Shown here: positions 23,282-35,696 of the stretch, piece by piece
How positions within the stretch are numbered: the stretch's first letter is position 1
How the letters are laid out: the number at the start of each line of letters is the position of its first letter
Assembly (NCBI GenBank): GCA_025201805.1
Contig: MU619266.1
Coordinates: 1-64,000, forward strand
Origin: Parasitella parasitica
Taxonomy: Eukaryota > Mucoromycota > Mucoromycetes > Mucorales > Mucoraceae
DNA: 64,000 nt
Direction of reading: 5' to 3'
The notes under the pieces: generated by a model
Seen by the model: the letters and a program-made list of their open reading frames with translations, nothing else
Told to the model about the DNA's origin: nothing
Databases searched by the model: none
Translations under genes and position numbers: made by a program

Positions 23282-23635
23282 ATGGTAAAACTTGACGTCT
23301 AGATGCTTGGATTCCATCAACATTTAATACGCTTTTTAGGCAAACGATAAAATAGTCGGTACAATAGCTTTTTTCTCGACAGTAGTCGTATTTCTCTATT
23401 ACTCAGCATGGATATTAATCATGGTACATTCAAACATTTGCAATGATTCCATTTATAGAAACTAAATTAGTTTATAATGTAGCCATTTGTCGATGAAGGA
23501 CACCCTCTACACAGCTACTTCCCAGCATGGCAATACGCTATAAAAGTGCCTTTATTGATCATGATTATAGGATTATCAGCGATATTTACATTTCTATCTC
23601 TAGTAATGATTAAAAGCAAGAAGAGATCATTGTGA
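23282..23635 (+). CDS. DPM2: Dolichol-phosphate mannosyltransferase subunit 2
   Basis: Small hydrophobic ER protein that supports DPM synthase (and GPI-GlcNAc transferase in animals). Found by splicing: exon 1 is the ATG alone (23282-23284), exon 2 is 23340-23423 and exon 3 is 23483-23635, giving 79 residues. The product starts MANDKIVGTIAFFSTVVVFL and continues YYSAWILIM, then PFVDEGHPLHSYF, and ends with a second membrane span and MIKSKKRSL. This matches the DPM2 layout: two transmembrane helices around a short PF(V/I)D loop and a basic C-terminal tail. The stop overlaps the convergent MBOAT gene by 9 bases. Confidence 0.9.
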
Positions 23636-25222
23636 TTTCAGCCTTTCTCTTTGCAGTTGGATCAAATACGGCTTGGCAATGCTAAAGATGATGCCACCGA
23701 GGATGATTACTATAAAATGACAATAGAAAACTTCACGCCACACTTGCAGGATCAAGGACACATGGAGTAGATCAAAGCAGGGGACCAGCATGTTGAGTAA
23801 TCCCATGGACGCAATACAAGTGGAGATGTCGTACACCCGTTTTATCAGTTTAGGCTGCTGATCTTTGTCAAGGAAGAATGGCCGAACTATTCTACGCACT
23901 TGACGAGCAATCAATTGCAGTATAGAAGCTGTCATGAAGAATACTACAATAAAAAAACACCAGACATTTGAGAAAGAATTGTACATGTATATGGTAGTAG
24001 ACCTGAACTTACTGTAAAATCCAGGGTGAAATCCATGCCACATGCTAGAGATAATATAAGTTTTGAGGGTGGTGCTTGTTGATCCAGGAGAGTCAAATCT
24101 CAAATAGACATAGTGTCGAAGCCAATGATTGGCACCAATATTCCAGTTTTCTGATAACTGCTTGTAAGACTGGGCAAACTCGCAATCCAAAACATTGACA
24201 TTGCTCAATTTATCCCACTGAGGACGCTGGCGGTCGTCCACGCCATTGAACCCAAATCCTGACAATATACAAGCTCCTTCTGACAAGGACCAGATAAAGT
24301 AGTATTTACACCTTGTTAAAAAGGCAGACATTTGAATGAAATAGATTCTACACAATGAGGTCAGTTTTTCCATGCATGTGAATAAGCTTATTTGTATACT
24401 TCTTACTTGTACCAAAACGAGCGTGATCTCCATGCCGGCTTCAATGCTTCAAAGTAGTTATATGTGGGAGCCAAATATAACAACATTACTACGAAAATCA
24501 GGCTTTTCAATAGTTGCTTTAATGCAGGACGATTGCTGGAATGCTCGTTTACAGGAGAACTGATGAAACGAGCGTAGGTCATGTATTCGCAGGTGGGACC
24601 TGTTAGAAAACCAGCAAAGAAAAATACCCAACCATAGTATTCGAGCACAGTAGGATAAGTAGCAATGCGCATTTTCTGTGTATGGCTTGAGAGCTTGCTC
24701 TGATTTGCTGGGAGACCATCCAATACATTGAAGCCGTACGAGGATAACTTTATCGTAATAATCATGAGTGCTCCGGAATAGTCGAGCTTGGTATCACCTT
24801 CGAAGCCTTTGAACTGACGACCAATGTGGCTACAGAGAGCAAAGGGCGTGGATTAGTATGCATACGCTGACACACCATGCGGGTGTGACGAGATATCCCA
24901 CTTACCAAACAGCCATGCTAGCCATGACAAATGTGAAATTGACCCAGGCTATCTTTTGATAATGACTGCAATACTTTAGCAAAAGATAGCTGATGGCCGA
25001 TATAGCCAGGACATGAATAAATCCGTCGTACAATTTTAATACGGACAGCATAATAAACGTTGTGTATAAAACCGAGAACAAATGCTTAATGTAGCTCGAT
25101 TTCAGATGCTTGAACAAGATGGCGCACGGATACGTCGATAGAATCGACAATGCCAGCTTCAAATGATCTGGAGCTACGTTTCCGCCAAGATCCAGAGATA
25201 GGTTGAGGAAAAATCTGTCCAT
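23627..25222 (-). CDS. MBOAT lysophospholipid acyltransferase (Ale1/LPT1-like)
   Basis: ER multi-pass enzyme that re-acylates lysophospholipids with acyl-CoA (Lands cycle). Four exons, 25222-24906, 24829-24407, 24347-24013 and 23943-23627, give 463 residues. Catalytic MBOAT features are present: SENWNIGANHWLRHYVYLR with the conserved Asn/His region, and SSMWHGFHPGFY with the invariant His. TGPTCEYMTYARFI and KYYFIWSLSEGACILSGFGF place it in the Ale1/MBOAT1-2-5 branch rather than DGAT/ACAT. About ten hydrophobic segments are visible. It is divergent from SCAMP (177 bases between starts) and tail-overlaps DPM2. Confidence 0.92.
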
Positions 25223-25399
25223 TTTTTGCAATGAAAAGAAAGAAAAGATACATGTAATAGTTTAGCAGATCAAGGTAATTTATAGTAGTGCCATTAGTCC
25301 TATTTAGGGGCTCATTCAATTCTTGTGAAACGCTGGAGATGATTAAAAGGCCTCAAGGTGTAAGAAATAGGACAACCCTTTCTTCTTCTTCAAATAACC

Positions 25400-26479
25400 A
25401 TGTCCAACAAGATTGAAACCAGCCCTTTTGAAGACCCCTCAAATCCATTTCAAGACCTCTCCATTACGTCTGCATTAAATTCAACAAATGTCGAAGAAGC
25501 CGGAGACGTCTCTTTACACGACTTTAGCAACGCCACTACTTTCCACCATGTATCCGACAACCGAGATCCCTTCAGTTCCTCCCAGACGACCCTGCCGACA
25601 CAAGCGGACGACTACAGCCAACGAGAAGAAGCTCTTCGACGCAAGGAGCGTGAGTTGGCTGACAGAGAAAGAGACCTGGAGCAGCGACAGAGGCAGACAT
25701 TGCAGCGCAGAGACAACAACTTTCCGCCTTGCTTTCCAATCCTGTATCTGAACATCGTCGATGAAATTCATATTCAACACCAAACCACAGTCTTGTGGCT
25801 GTATAGAGAATGGCTCCTGTTCCTAGTTACACTCGTTATGAACTTTTTTGCTTGTCTCTGGGTCTTGTTTTCACATCCTGCCTCAGTTACAAGTGCGCCT
25901 ACAAATATGGGTGTGGCTTTAACCGAGTTGTTTACGCATTCGCTCGCAAGCTTTTTTTTGTGGTACCGCCCTGTTTACAATGGCTACATGAAGGACAACT
26001 CAATGTATTTCTGTAAGCAGTTTATATCGAGTAACAGGAACTATAACGGCCTCTAACTTGTACATGTGAATAGTCTTCTTTTTCATCTTTAACGGCTTCC
26101 ATATTCTATACACATTTTACATGGCTATTGGCATTCCCTCAACGTAAGCAGCCGTATCGGCTACAACTCATTTATACATACATGTAGCTGATAGTCATTA
26201 TTTTGATTTAGCGGTGGCGCTGGCTTGATTCTGCTGGTAACCCTATTTTCAGATCATTATATTGGCCCTGCTGTCTTGACCCTGTTGGCGACCATCTGCT
26301 GGCTGTCCATGGGCGTTTTGGCAGTGATCTTTTACAAAAAGACCTACGATCATTACAAAGCGGCTGGCCACACGTTTAACGAAGCCAAATCCGAGGCATA
26401 TTCTCATATGGGTCGCTCGACCGTTGTTAGAGAAACAGCCGTAAATGCTGTTTGGAATTCTGCCACCAATAAAAGATGA
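25400..26479 (+). CDS. Secretory carrier-associated membrane protein (SCAMP)
   Basis: Tetraspanning vesicle membrane protein of post-Golgi and endosomal recycling routes. Three exons, 25400-26012, 26074-26143 and 26212-26479, give 316 residues. The cytosolic N-terminus carries an NPF motif (EDPSNPFQD), which binds EH domains, then a charged coiled coil of about 30 residues (REEALRRKERELADRERDLE). The SCAMP core follows: PPCFPILYLNIVDEI, four hydrophobic segments, the WYRPVYNGYM loop and the FNGFHILYTFYMAIGIP segment. The tail is short and basic. Confidence 0.92.
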
Positions 26480-26611
26480 TGGCAAATACAAAAAAAAAAA
26501 AAAGGGGGACGTATCACATGTCATTCATTCTACAATAAAAATATAATCATAAGCATGTGAAATACGTTTTTCTTTCTTTCTTCTCTCTCTGTTTGCATAT
26601 ACCACAGAAAA

Positions 26612-28982
26612 ATGCATCTATTATCAAAGCCTATTGACAACAGAGCCAGCAAAGCGCTCTCCACCAGCCTGTTTATGCTGGTAGTGGTAGGTCTATATCA
26701 GTCGAAAAAAAGCTGGCAGAGGACAGCCAAATTAAGACAGAATGAAGAGCAAGCAGACATCTCCAGTCTGTTTCCCATCATTGATTCCACGCAAAAAGTG
26801 GGCGTAAACAAAGAGTTTAGGCGGCAGTTAATGTCCATTGCTCACATCTTGTTTCCAAATTGGCACACAAAAGAGGTTTTATTGCTGGTGCTGCACACAG
26901 TGTTTCTTGTGTTGCGAACGTATTTGAGTGTCGTGGTGGCAAGATTGGATGGACGCATTGTCAGAGATTTGGTGCGTATAATATATTTAGGCCGATAGAG
27001 ACAGCATGCTGTGGTATTAACTGGATATAGGTCAACGGCCATGGCAAACGCTTCTTGACTGGCCTTGGCTACTGGTTCGCTATTGCAATTCCTGCAACTT
27101 ACACCAATAGCATGATCCGATATTTGCAGTCGAAACTGTCCATTGGATTCAGAACTCGGTTGACCAAGTACATCCACGACTTGTACTTGGATAAAGAAAA
27201 GACATTCTACAAAGCTATTAATCTTGACAGCCGCATCCAAGGCGCAGATCAGTAAGTAGCACTCTTGCTCTTGCTATAACACGGGATTTACACAATCTGC
27301 TAGATTTATTACCACTGATGTTGCCAAATTCTGTGAAACCCTGTCCTCCCTCTACTCTAATCTTGCAAAACCTATCCTGGATACAATCATCTTTAATTAC
27401 CAGCTTACAAAATCGATTGGTCTAGTAGGCATGGTCGGCCTAACCATCAATTATTTCGTCACAGCCAAGTTGTTGCGTGCTGTTACCCCATCTTTTGGCA
27501 AGTTGGCTGCTGTGGAAGCGAAATTAGAGGTATGTCTGCCTAACACACGCAATAAATCACATGTAAATTGCTCACAATCGTATATATTATGAAAAGGGTG
27601 ATTTCCGTGCTGCTCACACACGCTTGATCACCAACGCCGAAGAAATTGCCTTTTACAATGGTGCTGAGCTTGAGCACTCCATTCTCAACAGGACATACAT
27701 GAAGCTTATCAAGCACATTAATTCTATCTACAAGATCCGTATTAGCTACAACATGTTTGAAGATTTCCTCATCAAATATGCTTGGGGTGCATTTGGCTTG
27801 ATCATGTGTGCTATCCCTGTATTTACACCTCATTTAGTCGGTGCCACTCCCATCGACACCTCCAAAGACGACCCAAATGCTCAGGTAGGCGCAAGGACCA
27901 AGGGATTTATCACCAACAAGCGTTTGATGATGTCCTTGGCTGACGCTGGTGGACGCATGATGTACTCGTATAAGGAACTTGCTGAACTGGCGGGCTATAC
28001 ATCTCGCGTGTACAATCTAATGTCGATTCTACACGCATTGCGCAAGAGCAATTATGATGGCCCCAAGGAGCAAGTAGCTTATACGTTGACAAACATACAC
28101 GGCAAGATTGTGTACGACGATGAAAAAGGAATTTCATTTGAAAATGTGCCTATCGTTACTCCTGCTCCTGGCCAAGATCGAGTAGGAGAAGTGCTAGTCA
28201 ACAACTTGAATGTCCAGGTACGCCCTGGAGAACATTTATTAGTCACTGGGCCCAATGGTGTAGGCAAGACAGCTGTTGCTCGAGTCATTGCTTCCTTGTG
28301 GCCAGTGTTCGAGGGCACTTTGACCAGGCCTACAGACCGCGACATCTTTTATATTCCTCAGCGTCCTTATTTGAGCCTGGGCACATTGAGAGACCAAATC
28401 ATATATCCTCATACAAAGCAGCAAATGGTAGAAGCGGGACGCACCGAGGGCGATTTGATGAAAATTCTAGAGATTGTGCATTTGGCTTATATCCCTGACA
28501 GAGAAGGCGGCTGGGAGACGCAAAAAGAATGGAAAGATGTGTTCTCTGGAGGAGAAAAGCAAAGAGTAAGCAGCAAAAATGCCCCTCCCCCCAAAAAAAA
28601 AACTTTGTTGGACAAAAAGCTAACAATTGCTGTGTAGATTGGCATGGCCCGTTTGTTCTATCATCATCCTAAATTTGCAGTATTGGATGAGTGTACTAGC
28701 GCAGTCTCTACCGATGTTGAGGGACTCATGTATTCACATGCCAAAGACATGGGCATTACCTTATTGACCATCTCGCATCGCCCTGCCCTATTCAAATACC
28801 ATCGCTTCCTTTTACGTCTTACTGGCAATAACGGCGAATGGGAATGGGAGACAATCGGTACTCGTGAGCAATTGCAGTCTGTAGAAAAGGAGCTTGCTAG
28901 CTTGCAGTCCAAACTATCTCAAGTGGATGCCCTCAAGGCAAGATTGGCGACCATAGATCAGGAGCTTACCTTGAAAATGTAA
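26612..28982 (+). CDS. Peroxisomal ABC half-transporter, subfamily D (PXA/ALD type)
   Basis: Half-size ABC transporter predicted to import very-long-chain acyl-CoA into peroxisomes as a dimer. Five exons, 26612-26971, 27031-27251, 27304-27529, 27597-28565 and 28638-28982, give 706 residues. The membrane domain contains the ALD-type EAA-like block [14 protein letters not shown] and the [14 protein letters not shown] motif. The nucleotide-binding domain has Walker A GPNGVGKT (about 488), signature FSGGEKQR (about 585, just before intron 4), Walker [12 protein letters not shown] and the switch His in [12 protein letters not shown]-terminal coiled coil is present as in ABCD proteins. The heterodimer partner is not in this window. 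Confidence 0.95.
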
Positions 28983-29030
28983 TGTTACTACTAGTCACAT
29001 AAAAAATCAATAAATTTTTTCGCTTTCAAC

Positions 29031-29038
29031 TATAAAAA
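29031..29038 (+). promoter_or_regulatory. TATA box of a possible small gene
   Basis: TATAAAAA lies 59 bases before the ATG at 29090 and is followed by a pyrimidine-rich stretch (cactttctccatctctattt). It is one of the clearest TATA-plus-CT leaders in the window. Confidence 0.4.
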
Positions 29039-29089
29039 GCCATTCCATTTCGTCCACTTTCTCCATCTCTATTTTTCATTATACTCAAC

Positions 29090-29318
29090 ATGAAACAGTA
29101 AGTATATCTTGAGTTTTTGCCACGATGGAAGGATAAGGATGAAAAAGTGTTGATGATAACGAACCAATATCTATAACGCTTTATTTGGTTGACCGTTTTG
29201 GATGACCGGGTGTAATGATAGCTATAATTTATGTCATAGTTACACTGAGCTTTTTCATTCATTCTTCTGCTGTGGTTTCTGTTTATTGAATCACATACTC
29301 ATTTTGTCTATCAGTTAG
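29090..29318 (+). CDS. Possible small spliced gene, product unknown (28 residues)
   Basis: ATGAAACA is followed by a perfect donor GTAAGTAT (29098). Joining it to the acceptor at 29238-29239 gives a 28-residue hydrophobic, Cys-rich peptide starting MKHYTELFHSFFCCGFCLL and ending at TAG 29316-29318. A TATA box precedes the ATG and AATAAA follows near 29368. I recognise no family. The alternative is a non-coding spliced RNA or a different acceptor. The remaining DNA from 28983 to 29500 shows no other gene. Confidence 0.25.
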
Positions 29319-29500
29319 ATCCTTGGTCTGTAGGCGTCTCTGTTTTACTTGGGATTCATTTTAAATTCAATAAAAAGGTCTTTAAAGTCATAAAATTTTT
29401 CATCACCATTTCTTCATGCTTGTGGCTTGTTATTGTGTTTCTTCTGCTTAAAAAAAGAGCAAGACTCTTCTCTTTCCATAGTTGCGAAATATCAACAACC

Positions 29501-30028
29501 ATGTCAGAAGATCCTTGGAATGATTGGGAGACTGCTGCAGATGCTGGTGTAATTTTTATATACTCGTATATATACACAACATGCATTGATTGATTGATTG
29601 ATTGACTGACTCTAGTTGAGTGATTTACCCACTGAAAAAACCAAGACAAAAGCAACCACGTTCCAATCAAATCTGCAATTATGGGATAAAGCGTAGTATC
29701 ATATAATTCGACGCATTTCCCTAACTAATTCTGCACACACAACAGTAACGAGTACACCTGCCCTGTCATTGTCCACACCAACACATTAGCTGCTCATGCC
29801 AGCTATAAACCAGAGGTAAAACTATAGGTGTATTGTATACGCACGGGATGAGTTCATTTAACACTGCATACATATCACACGAAACAGCTAAAAATTTTGA
29901 AGCGACCTCAAGACGCTAAAAACAAAAAGGATTCCACTCTGACAAGGCCCACGAAAAGCTTGGCCGAAAAAGAAAAGGACTACGAGGAAGCGAAGCGGTT
30001 AATTAATGAGAGATTTGAAAAGAAGTAA
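29501..30028 (+). CDS. Small SUZ-domain protein (SZRD1-like)
   Basis: Small protein with an RNA-binding SUZ motif. Four exons found by splicing, 29501-29548, 29616-29692, 29746-29815 and 29888-30028, give 111 residues. The start MSEDPWNDWETAADAG resembles the acidic, Trp-containing N-terminus of SZRD1. The SUZ-type core is LKILKRPQ, followed by RPTKSLAEKEKDYEEAKRLI, the typical ILKRP...SLxxREAxYxxAR pattern. No long open frame exists here, so the model depends on three inferred introns, but all junctions are GT-AG and in phase. Confidence 0.77.
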
Positions 30029-30823
30029 ATAAAGAGACTGATGATTTCGGTGCTAAATTGAGGCAAAGTTTACCTCCCCCCCCCCACTTAAGACATTGAA
30101 TTGTGATTATACTGTTATTTTGTGTCAATGTGCTTGATAAACCTTTCAAAAATGTACATCAATCTCAAGTCAAATCATCCTTGATATCTTTTACCATGAA
30201 GAAAATTTGCATATACCAAGTAATATACTTTTTGCTTGGTCCAGTAACTGTATCACAAAACTTTGATGCCTGGGCTGGCTGGCTGCTTTTAATTAAACCA
30301 AGAGACATATCCTGTTTGATGTTCTCTCCACTCCTGTTTTAAAAAAGTCCTTGATTGAATAAGTATCAAGCAACATACTTATTTTACTTGATTCAGCATC
30401 AGTGTTCTCTCTGCAAATATCCCATTGATTTCAACGAGAATTGATATCAAGGCCAAACACATTCATTTGCATTGAACAAGGTGGCCCAAGCTCCTCTTGT
30501 GCCAATTCTTACCATGCGGATCCCACTGTCCAGTTACAACTATTTAGTTTAAAGTTTTACAGCTAAATTTATCACGATAAAAAATAAATAAAAATAAAAT
30601 TAGTGCATTATGTGAAATCAGCTACAAACAGGATATAATGTTGGCTCATTATTCTCACAAACCTGATAACAATGAAGTGGATAAATGGAAGGCTATTTAT
30701 TCCCGTTTTTAGCACTGAAGTTCAATTTGTTTTTCCTGTATGCCAGAAAAGCATAATTTTTTCCAAGCACTATTAATTTTCTCATTTCTCTTTTGTTTAT
30801 TGTTTCTACAACCTGTTGTTATT
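30029..30823. other. Intergenic, upstream of the tricalbin gene
   Basis: AT-rich with a short C homopolymer near 30076. No supported gene. An in-frame ATG at 30740 could add 28 hydrophobic residues to the tricalbin. Confidence 0.5.
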
Positions 30824-33800
30824 ATGGGCACCAAAGAAGAAATAAGAGCAATTCAGCACATACAGCAGACATCGGATACACCCGTGCACACCTTTGATGC
30901 AGACCAACCGCCGGAACTAAAACGGGCGCAAGCCGAATCTCATATTCCCAAAGACTTTGTACCCGACCTTCGAAGTTTAGGTCGCAATCAAGAGGGATTT
31001 GCTACAGAGATTGGGTCCAGCGATGCAGAAAAGATCAAAAAAGCTATTATCGAAGCGACTCAGAAATCAGTGAGCGAAAGCACCTTGGCAAAACGAACAC
31101 AATCAAAGCGTCGCCAGCAGCAGCAGCCGGTTGTCAATACAATTGCGGGTTATCGTGTTAGCCATCCACTTCCTGATAATTCTAGAATTGGTTGGACAGC
31201 GTTTTCAAATGTAATCAATCCTGGCGGCTCACTTGGTATCATGGCAACCGAAAAGAAAAAGACAGACACTACCAAAGATGCATTGTTCAGCACTCTCATG
31301 AGCCCATTCGACGAGCACTGGGAGGATTACGGTGTCGTTTTCGTTGTAGGTGTTGGTTTTTGGCTACTCGTCAAGATGGGAGCTGGTATAGGCTTTTTTA
31401 TATTTGGTCTGATGTTTGTAGGTAAAGTAATTTCACAGAGCAACGCCACTGACGCACACCAAGACTAACAATATCTCCCAGGTTCATATTATAGGCTAAG
31501 CCTGAATAGACTCGACACACGTGCAAGAGACGACATAAAAAGAGACCTTGCCATCGTTGCTTTGCAGACAGCCGAACACGAAAATGTTGAATGGCTTAAC
31601 AATTTGGTTCAGAAATTCTGGCTAATTTTTGAACCTGTTTTGAGCGCATACGTGATTGAAAATATCGACACCTATCTTGTTGACTACTTGCCTGGATTCT
31701 TGGATTCTGTTCGTCTGACTACATTCACCTTGGGTTCGAAGCCATTCAGAGTGGAGAGTGTGAAGTCATTTACAGATACCGAGCCTGACACTGTCGTAAG
31801 TTATAATATCGTCACTGTGACATAGCAGCAATGATACTCACTTTTTGTTTGTTTACAGTGCATGGATTGGGATGTTTCATTTGTGCCTAATGACACTATG
31901 GGAATGACCAAAGATCAGATTGACAGAAAAGTGAGCCCCAAGGTAGTCTTAAACATTCGTCTGGGGAAAGGCTTTGTTGGAACGGCGTTGTCAGTGCTGG
32001 TGGAAGACATGAGCTTTAAAGGGCGTATGCGAGTAAAGATACGTTTCATCAGTAAAATGCCGCATGTCAAAATCGTAGAAGCTTGTTTTATGGAAAAGCC
32101 GCAGTTCGATTATGTGTTGAAACCATTGGGTGGAGAAACATTTGGATTCGATGTTAACAATGTAAATGGTCTGTACGATAAAAAAAAAAGGGCAGGTGTG
32201 AGCTAACAATGCTGTTTGCGTAGATACCTGGCCTTCAAGGCTTTGTTCGTGATCAAGCACATGCGATTTTAGGGCCCATGCTATATTACCCCAATGTATT
32301 TTCATACGACGTCGAAAAGTTCTTTTCGGGGGAATTGGACATCAGTAAGTGTTCAGCATTCAGCATTTAAATATTCTATACTTAATCAATTAATATAGAC
32401 CAAGCAAATGGTGTTTTGGCTGTTACGGTGCACTCATGCTCTAGAATCACTGCCTCAGACACTACGTTAAATCCCTTCATTCGATTCTTCTTGGACAAGG
32501 CACAGGAGCTCGAGAAAACTGCTATTCTGGAAAACACTCGCACTCCACAATGGAACGAAACAAAGTTTTTGCTCTTGAACAATCTGGAATCCAGTCTAAC
32601 CATGGAATTAAGAACAACTAACAACACCAAAAAGGCAGGTAAACGCTTGGCTAGAGCTCATTTTGACTTGAAGGATTTGCGAGACAAGGAAGACATGAAA
32701 TTGGATAATTTGTACGTATTGTATCATGCCTTAATCTGCTTTACCTTATCCCTATTCTGTAGAACGCTGCCCATGCAACGACATGACAAATTCATCACTA
32801 ATCTCAAAGCGGATATGCGCTATTTCCCTGTTTCCAAACCTATCCAAAACCCTGATGGTACCTATATCGAAGCTGAACCCTCTAGTAAGTGTGTGTCTCG
32901 AGCATTTTTTTTTTTTTTTTTCTTTTGTAGCCCAAGGTTTTAATGAACCTTCCAATTAGATTCTGGTGTACTTCGCATCACCGTTCATGAATGCAAAAAC
33001 TTGGGATCAAACAAAATCAACCCTTACGCTTTAATCAAGATTAACGGCGTCGATAGGTTTGAAACGCCAACATTCAAGCGCACATCCAACCCCAAGTTTG
33101 AAAGACCCTTTGAAATCCTTGTATTGGATATGACGCAAGTGTATATCCGAGTGAGCATCATTGACCGCATCAGTTTTGCAGGCGATGCCTCACTGGGATC
33201 TTGGAATGCCTATTTAACCGAGATTATGAAAGAGCAAGAAGATAAAGAGTACTGGTGGACATTGAAGAAGAAGGGCCAAGAAATTAATGCTCGTTTAAGA
33301 TTGAGTGTTCAATGGAAGCCGGTTGTAATGACAGGCCTTGCAAAAATGGGTGGCATTGGTCTTTATGCACCTCCTGTTGGTGTTGTCCGCTTCTCCATCT
33401 GGTCTGCCAAAGATCTCATTTCTACCAAATCAGATCTTTATGTTCGCATTAAAAATGGCAAGCAAACGAGAGCAAGAACTGAAATCATCGACAGTACAGA
33501 TTGCCCTGAATGGGGTGAGTTTCATTATGTTCCCATACACAGCATGCAGGAGGACCTTGTGCTGGAAGTCATGGGCTGGAATTCAGGATCCAAAGACAAA
33601 TCCCTTGGCTCCACTGTCTTCCCCATCAATCAGCTCATCAAACAATGCAAAAACGAAAACGACTCTGTCTGGTACGAATCGATAGGTGAAAAACTGGACA
33701 GGTAAAGAACACACACACACACACACACAAACATTTGCTATGGTTTAATGCTAATTTCACTAATACGTCTGTTTTAGACAAGTACCTCTTCATACTGGAA

Positions 33801-35696
33801 ACACGGAAAGAGGTTACTTGACATACAGCGCTGAATTTTATCCTACTATGGCGGTTGAAGACGCAGATCAGGAAGAGGAAGCTGCGCCTCCGCAAGACAT
33901 GTCGGTTGCAGTACCTGATAAACCAACTGCAGAAATAACGCCCAAGCAGGATGCTTTGCCAGAGTTCGATCTTCATGGGCTACCTATTCGCTACACCCCG
34001 GACGAACTAATTGATTTAGCTTGTTATGGCAGCGGTGTTCTTACCGTCAAGATTCACGAGGTCAAGGCATCGCAGGTGTACGACTGTTACTGCCAAATCA
34101 TGGTGGATTCGCTAAGCCCACAACACAAAACAAATACTCTCAAAGGTCGTATGTTGGCATTCAATGAAATTACTGATGCCTTTATCAAAGACTCTAGCTT
34201 TTCGCGAGTAGCCATCGAGCTTAAACCTTCGGATACGACTGAAAAAGATGATGAAAGGCTTGGCTATTGGTACGAAAGCAGTGAGCGATTGATCCGTCAA
34301 GTCCAAAAACGTGCTCGTGAAAAACAAGCTGCCAATGGTGGCAAATTTGACATGAGCCAAATGCTGCTTCATGCTGATGAGGACGAAGGCGAATGGTATA
34401 ATTTGATATCACCGGCGGGTGGGCCAGCAGAGATCAAACTTAGCTTTGGCTATGCACCTCTATTGAATTACAAAGTGAATCCTGATGAAAGCTTGGAAAA
34501 CCAAGGCGTTTTGACTGTGACATTATTGAATGCAAAGGATTTGAAAGCTGTGGACAAGTCTGGAACGAGCGACCCCTACGTCAGATTTACTATCAATGGA
34601 GAAATCGTACATAAAAGCGCTACAATCAAGAAGAATTGCAACCCTGTATGGAAAAACGAAGTATTCCAAGTGCCTATTGTATGTAGATCTTTTTTATACG
34701 TGTGCCAAACAACTAATCTTTTTTTGATAATAATAGATATCTCGGGTTACAGCTAGTTTCAGAATTGAAGTATTCGATTGGAACCAGATTTCTGGTGATG
34801 TCCCATTAGGTTCAGGTGGTATTACTATTCGTGGAGATACTGTCGAAAGCTTCAGTGCTCGTAATGTTGATATTCCTCTAGACGGGCAAGCTGGCGATAC
34901 TGGTTCTGTGCATGTGCGTCTCAAGTGGGAACCCCAGCTTTTGTTACGTAGAAAGACTCATACAACTTTTATGGGCACAACACGCAGAATGACTACCAAA
35001 ATGGGAACCACGGCTTTCAATTGGAGTCAGCCACCTAAAATCACTAGTAGTTCTCCGACAAAAAGTAACAGTGCGCAATCAGGGTTATCTGGACTTTTGG
35101 ATTCAACCTCTTTAACATCTTTAGCTACTACTGCACCTTTTAATATAAATGAAGCAGGAGAAACACATCAGCAGCAGCGTAATGAAGAAGAGGACGCTAT
35201 CAAGTCTCATTCTGCTGCAGCGCCAGTTGATCATGACTTTGTGGTTAAAACAAGCCAAGGCACTGTACATATACAAATCTTAGAGGCAAGGAATTTAAAG
35301 GGAGATAGTGAAAAGATCAACCCTGTGGCAATTGTACATCTTGGCTCAAAGCAATTATTGAAAACAAAAAAACTCAAAAAGACATGCAATCCGTTCTGGT
35401 GGGTCATTAAAATACTATCAATATTCTAAGGCTGTAATGCTAATTTACTTGTGCCCGCATATAATAGGAATGAAAGTTGCTCCCAAAAACTCTCTGGTGA
35501 GGAAATCCAGTTAGATATTATGGTAAAGAACTCCCATACGTTCCATTCATCCACTGATATTGGTGAATTTACCATATCGCTCTGGGACTTGATAAGACCG
35601 CCTGTTATTAAATCTTTGGATAAATGGCTTTCGTTGGAACCAGAGGGAAGTGGAGATATCCATGTAAAAATTGATTACGATGTAAAAGAGCAGTAG
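30824..35696 (+). CDS. Tricalbin-type ER-plasma membrane tether (SMP plus about six C2 domains)
   Basis: Predicted ER-anchored lipid-transfer tether at ER-plasma membrane contacts (yeast Tcb1-3, extended-synaptotagmins). Ten exons (30824-31421, 31482-31795, 31859-32161, 32224-32344, 32399-32711, 32763-32884, 32960-33701, 33778-34678, 34737-35398, 35468-35696) give 1434 residues. A hydrophobic hairpin at about 168-202 (GVVFVVGVGFWLLVKMGAGI) is followed by the SMP domain (about 215-435: ENVEWLNNLVQKFW, IPGLQGFVRDQAHAILGPML). C2-like domains start near 448, 592, 729, 923, 1081 and 1313. The 1081 copy keeps Ca-type residues (DKSGTSDPYV); the 923 copy looks degenerate. The intron at 33702-33777 carries a CA microsatellite. 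Confidence 0.94.
33709..33728. repeat. CA microsatellite in a tricalbin intron
   Basis: An uninterrupted AC dinucleotide run just inside the donor side of the intron at 33702-33777. Confidence 0.9.
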
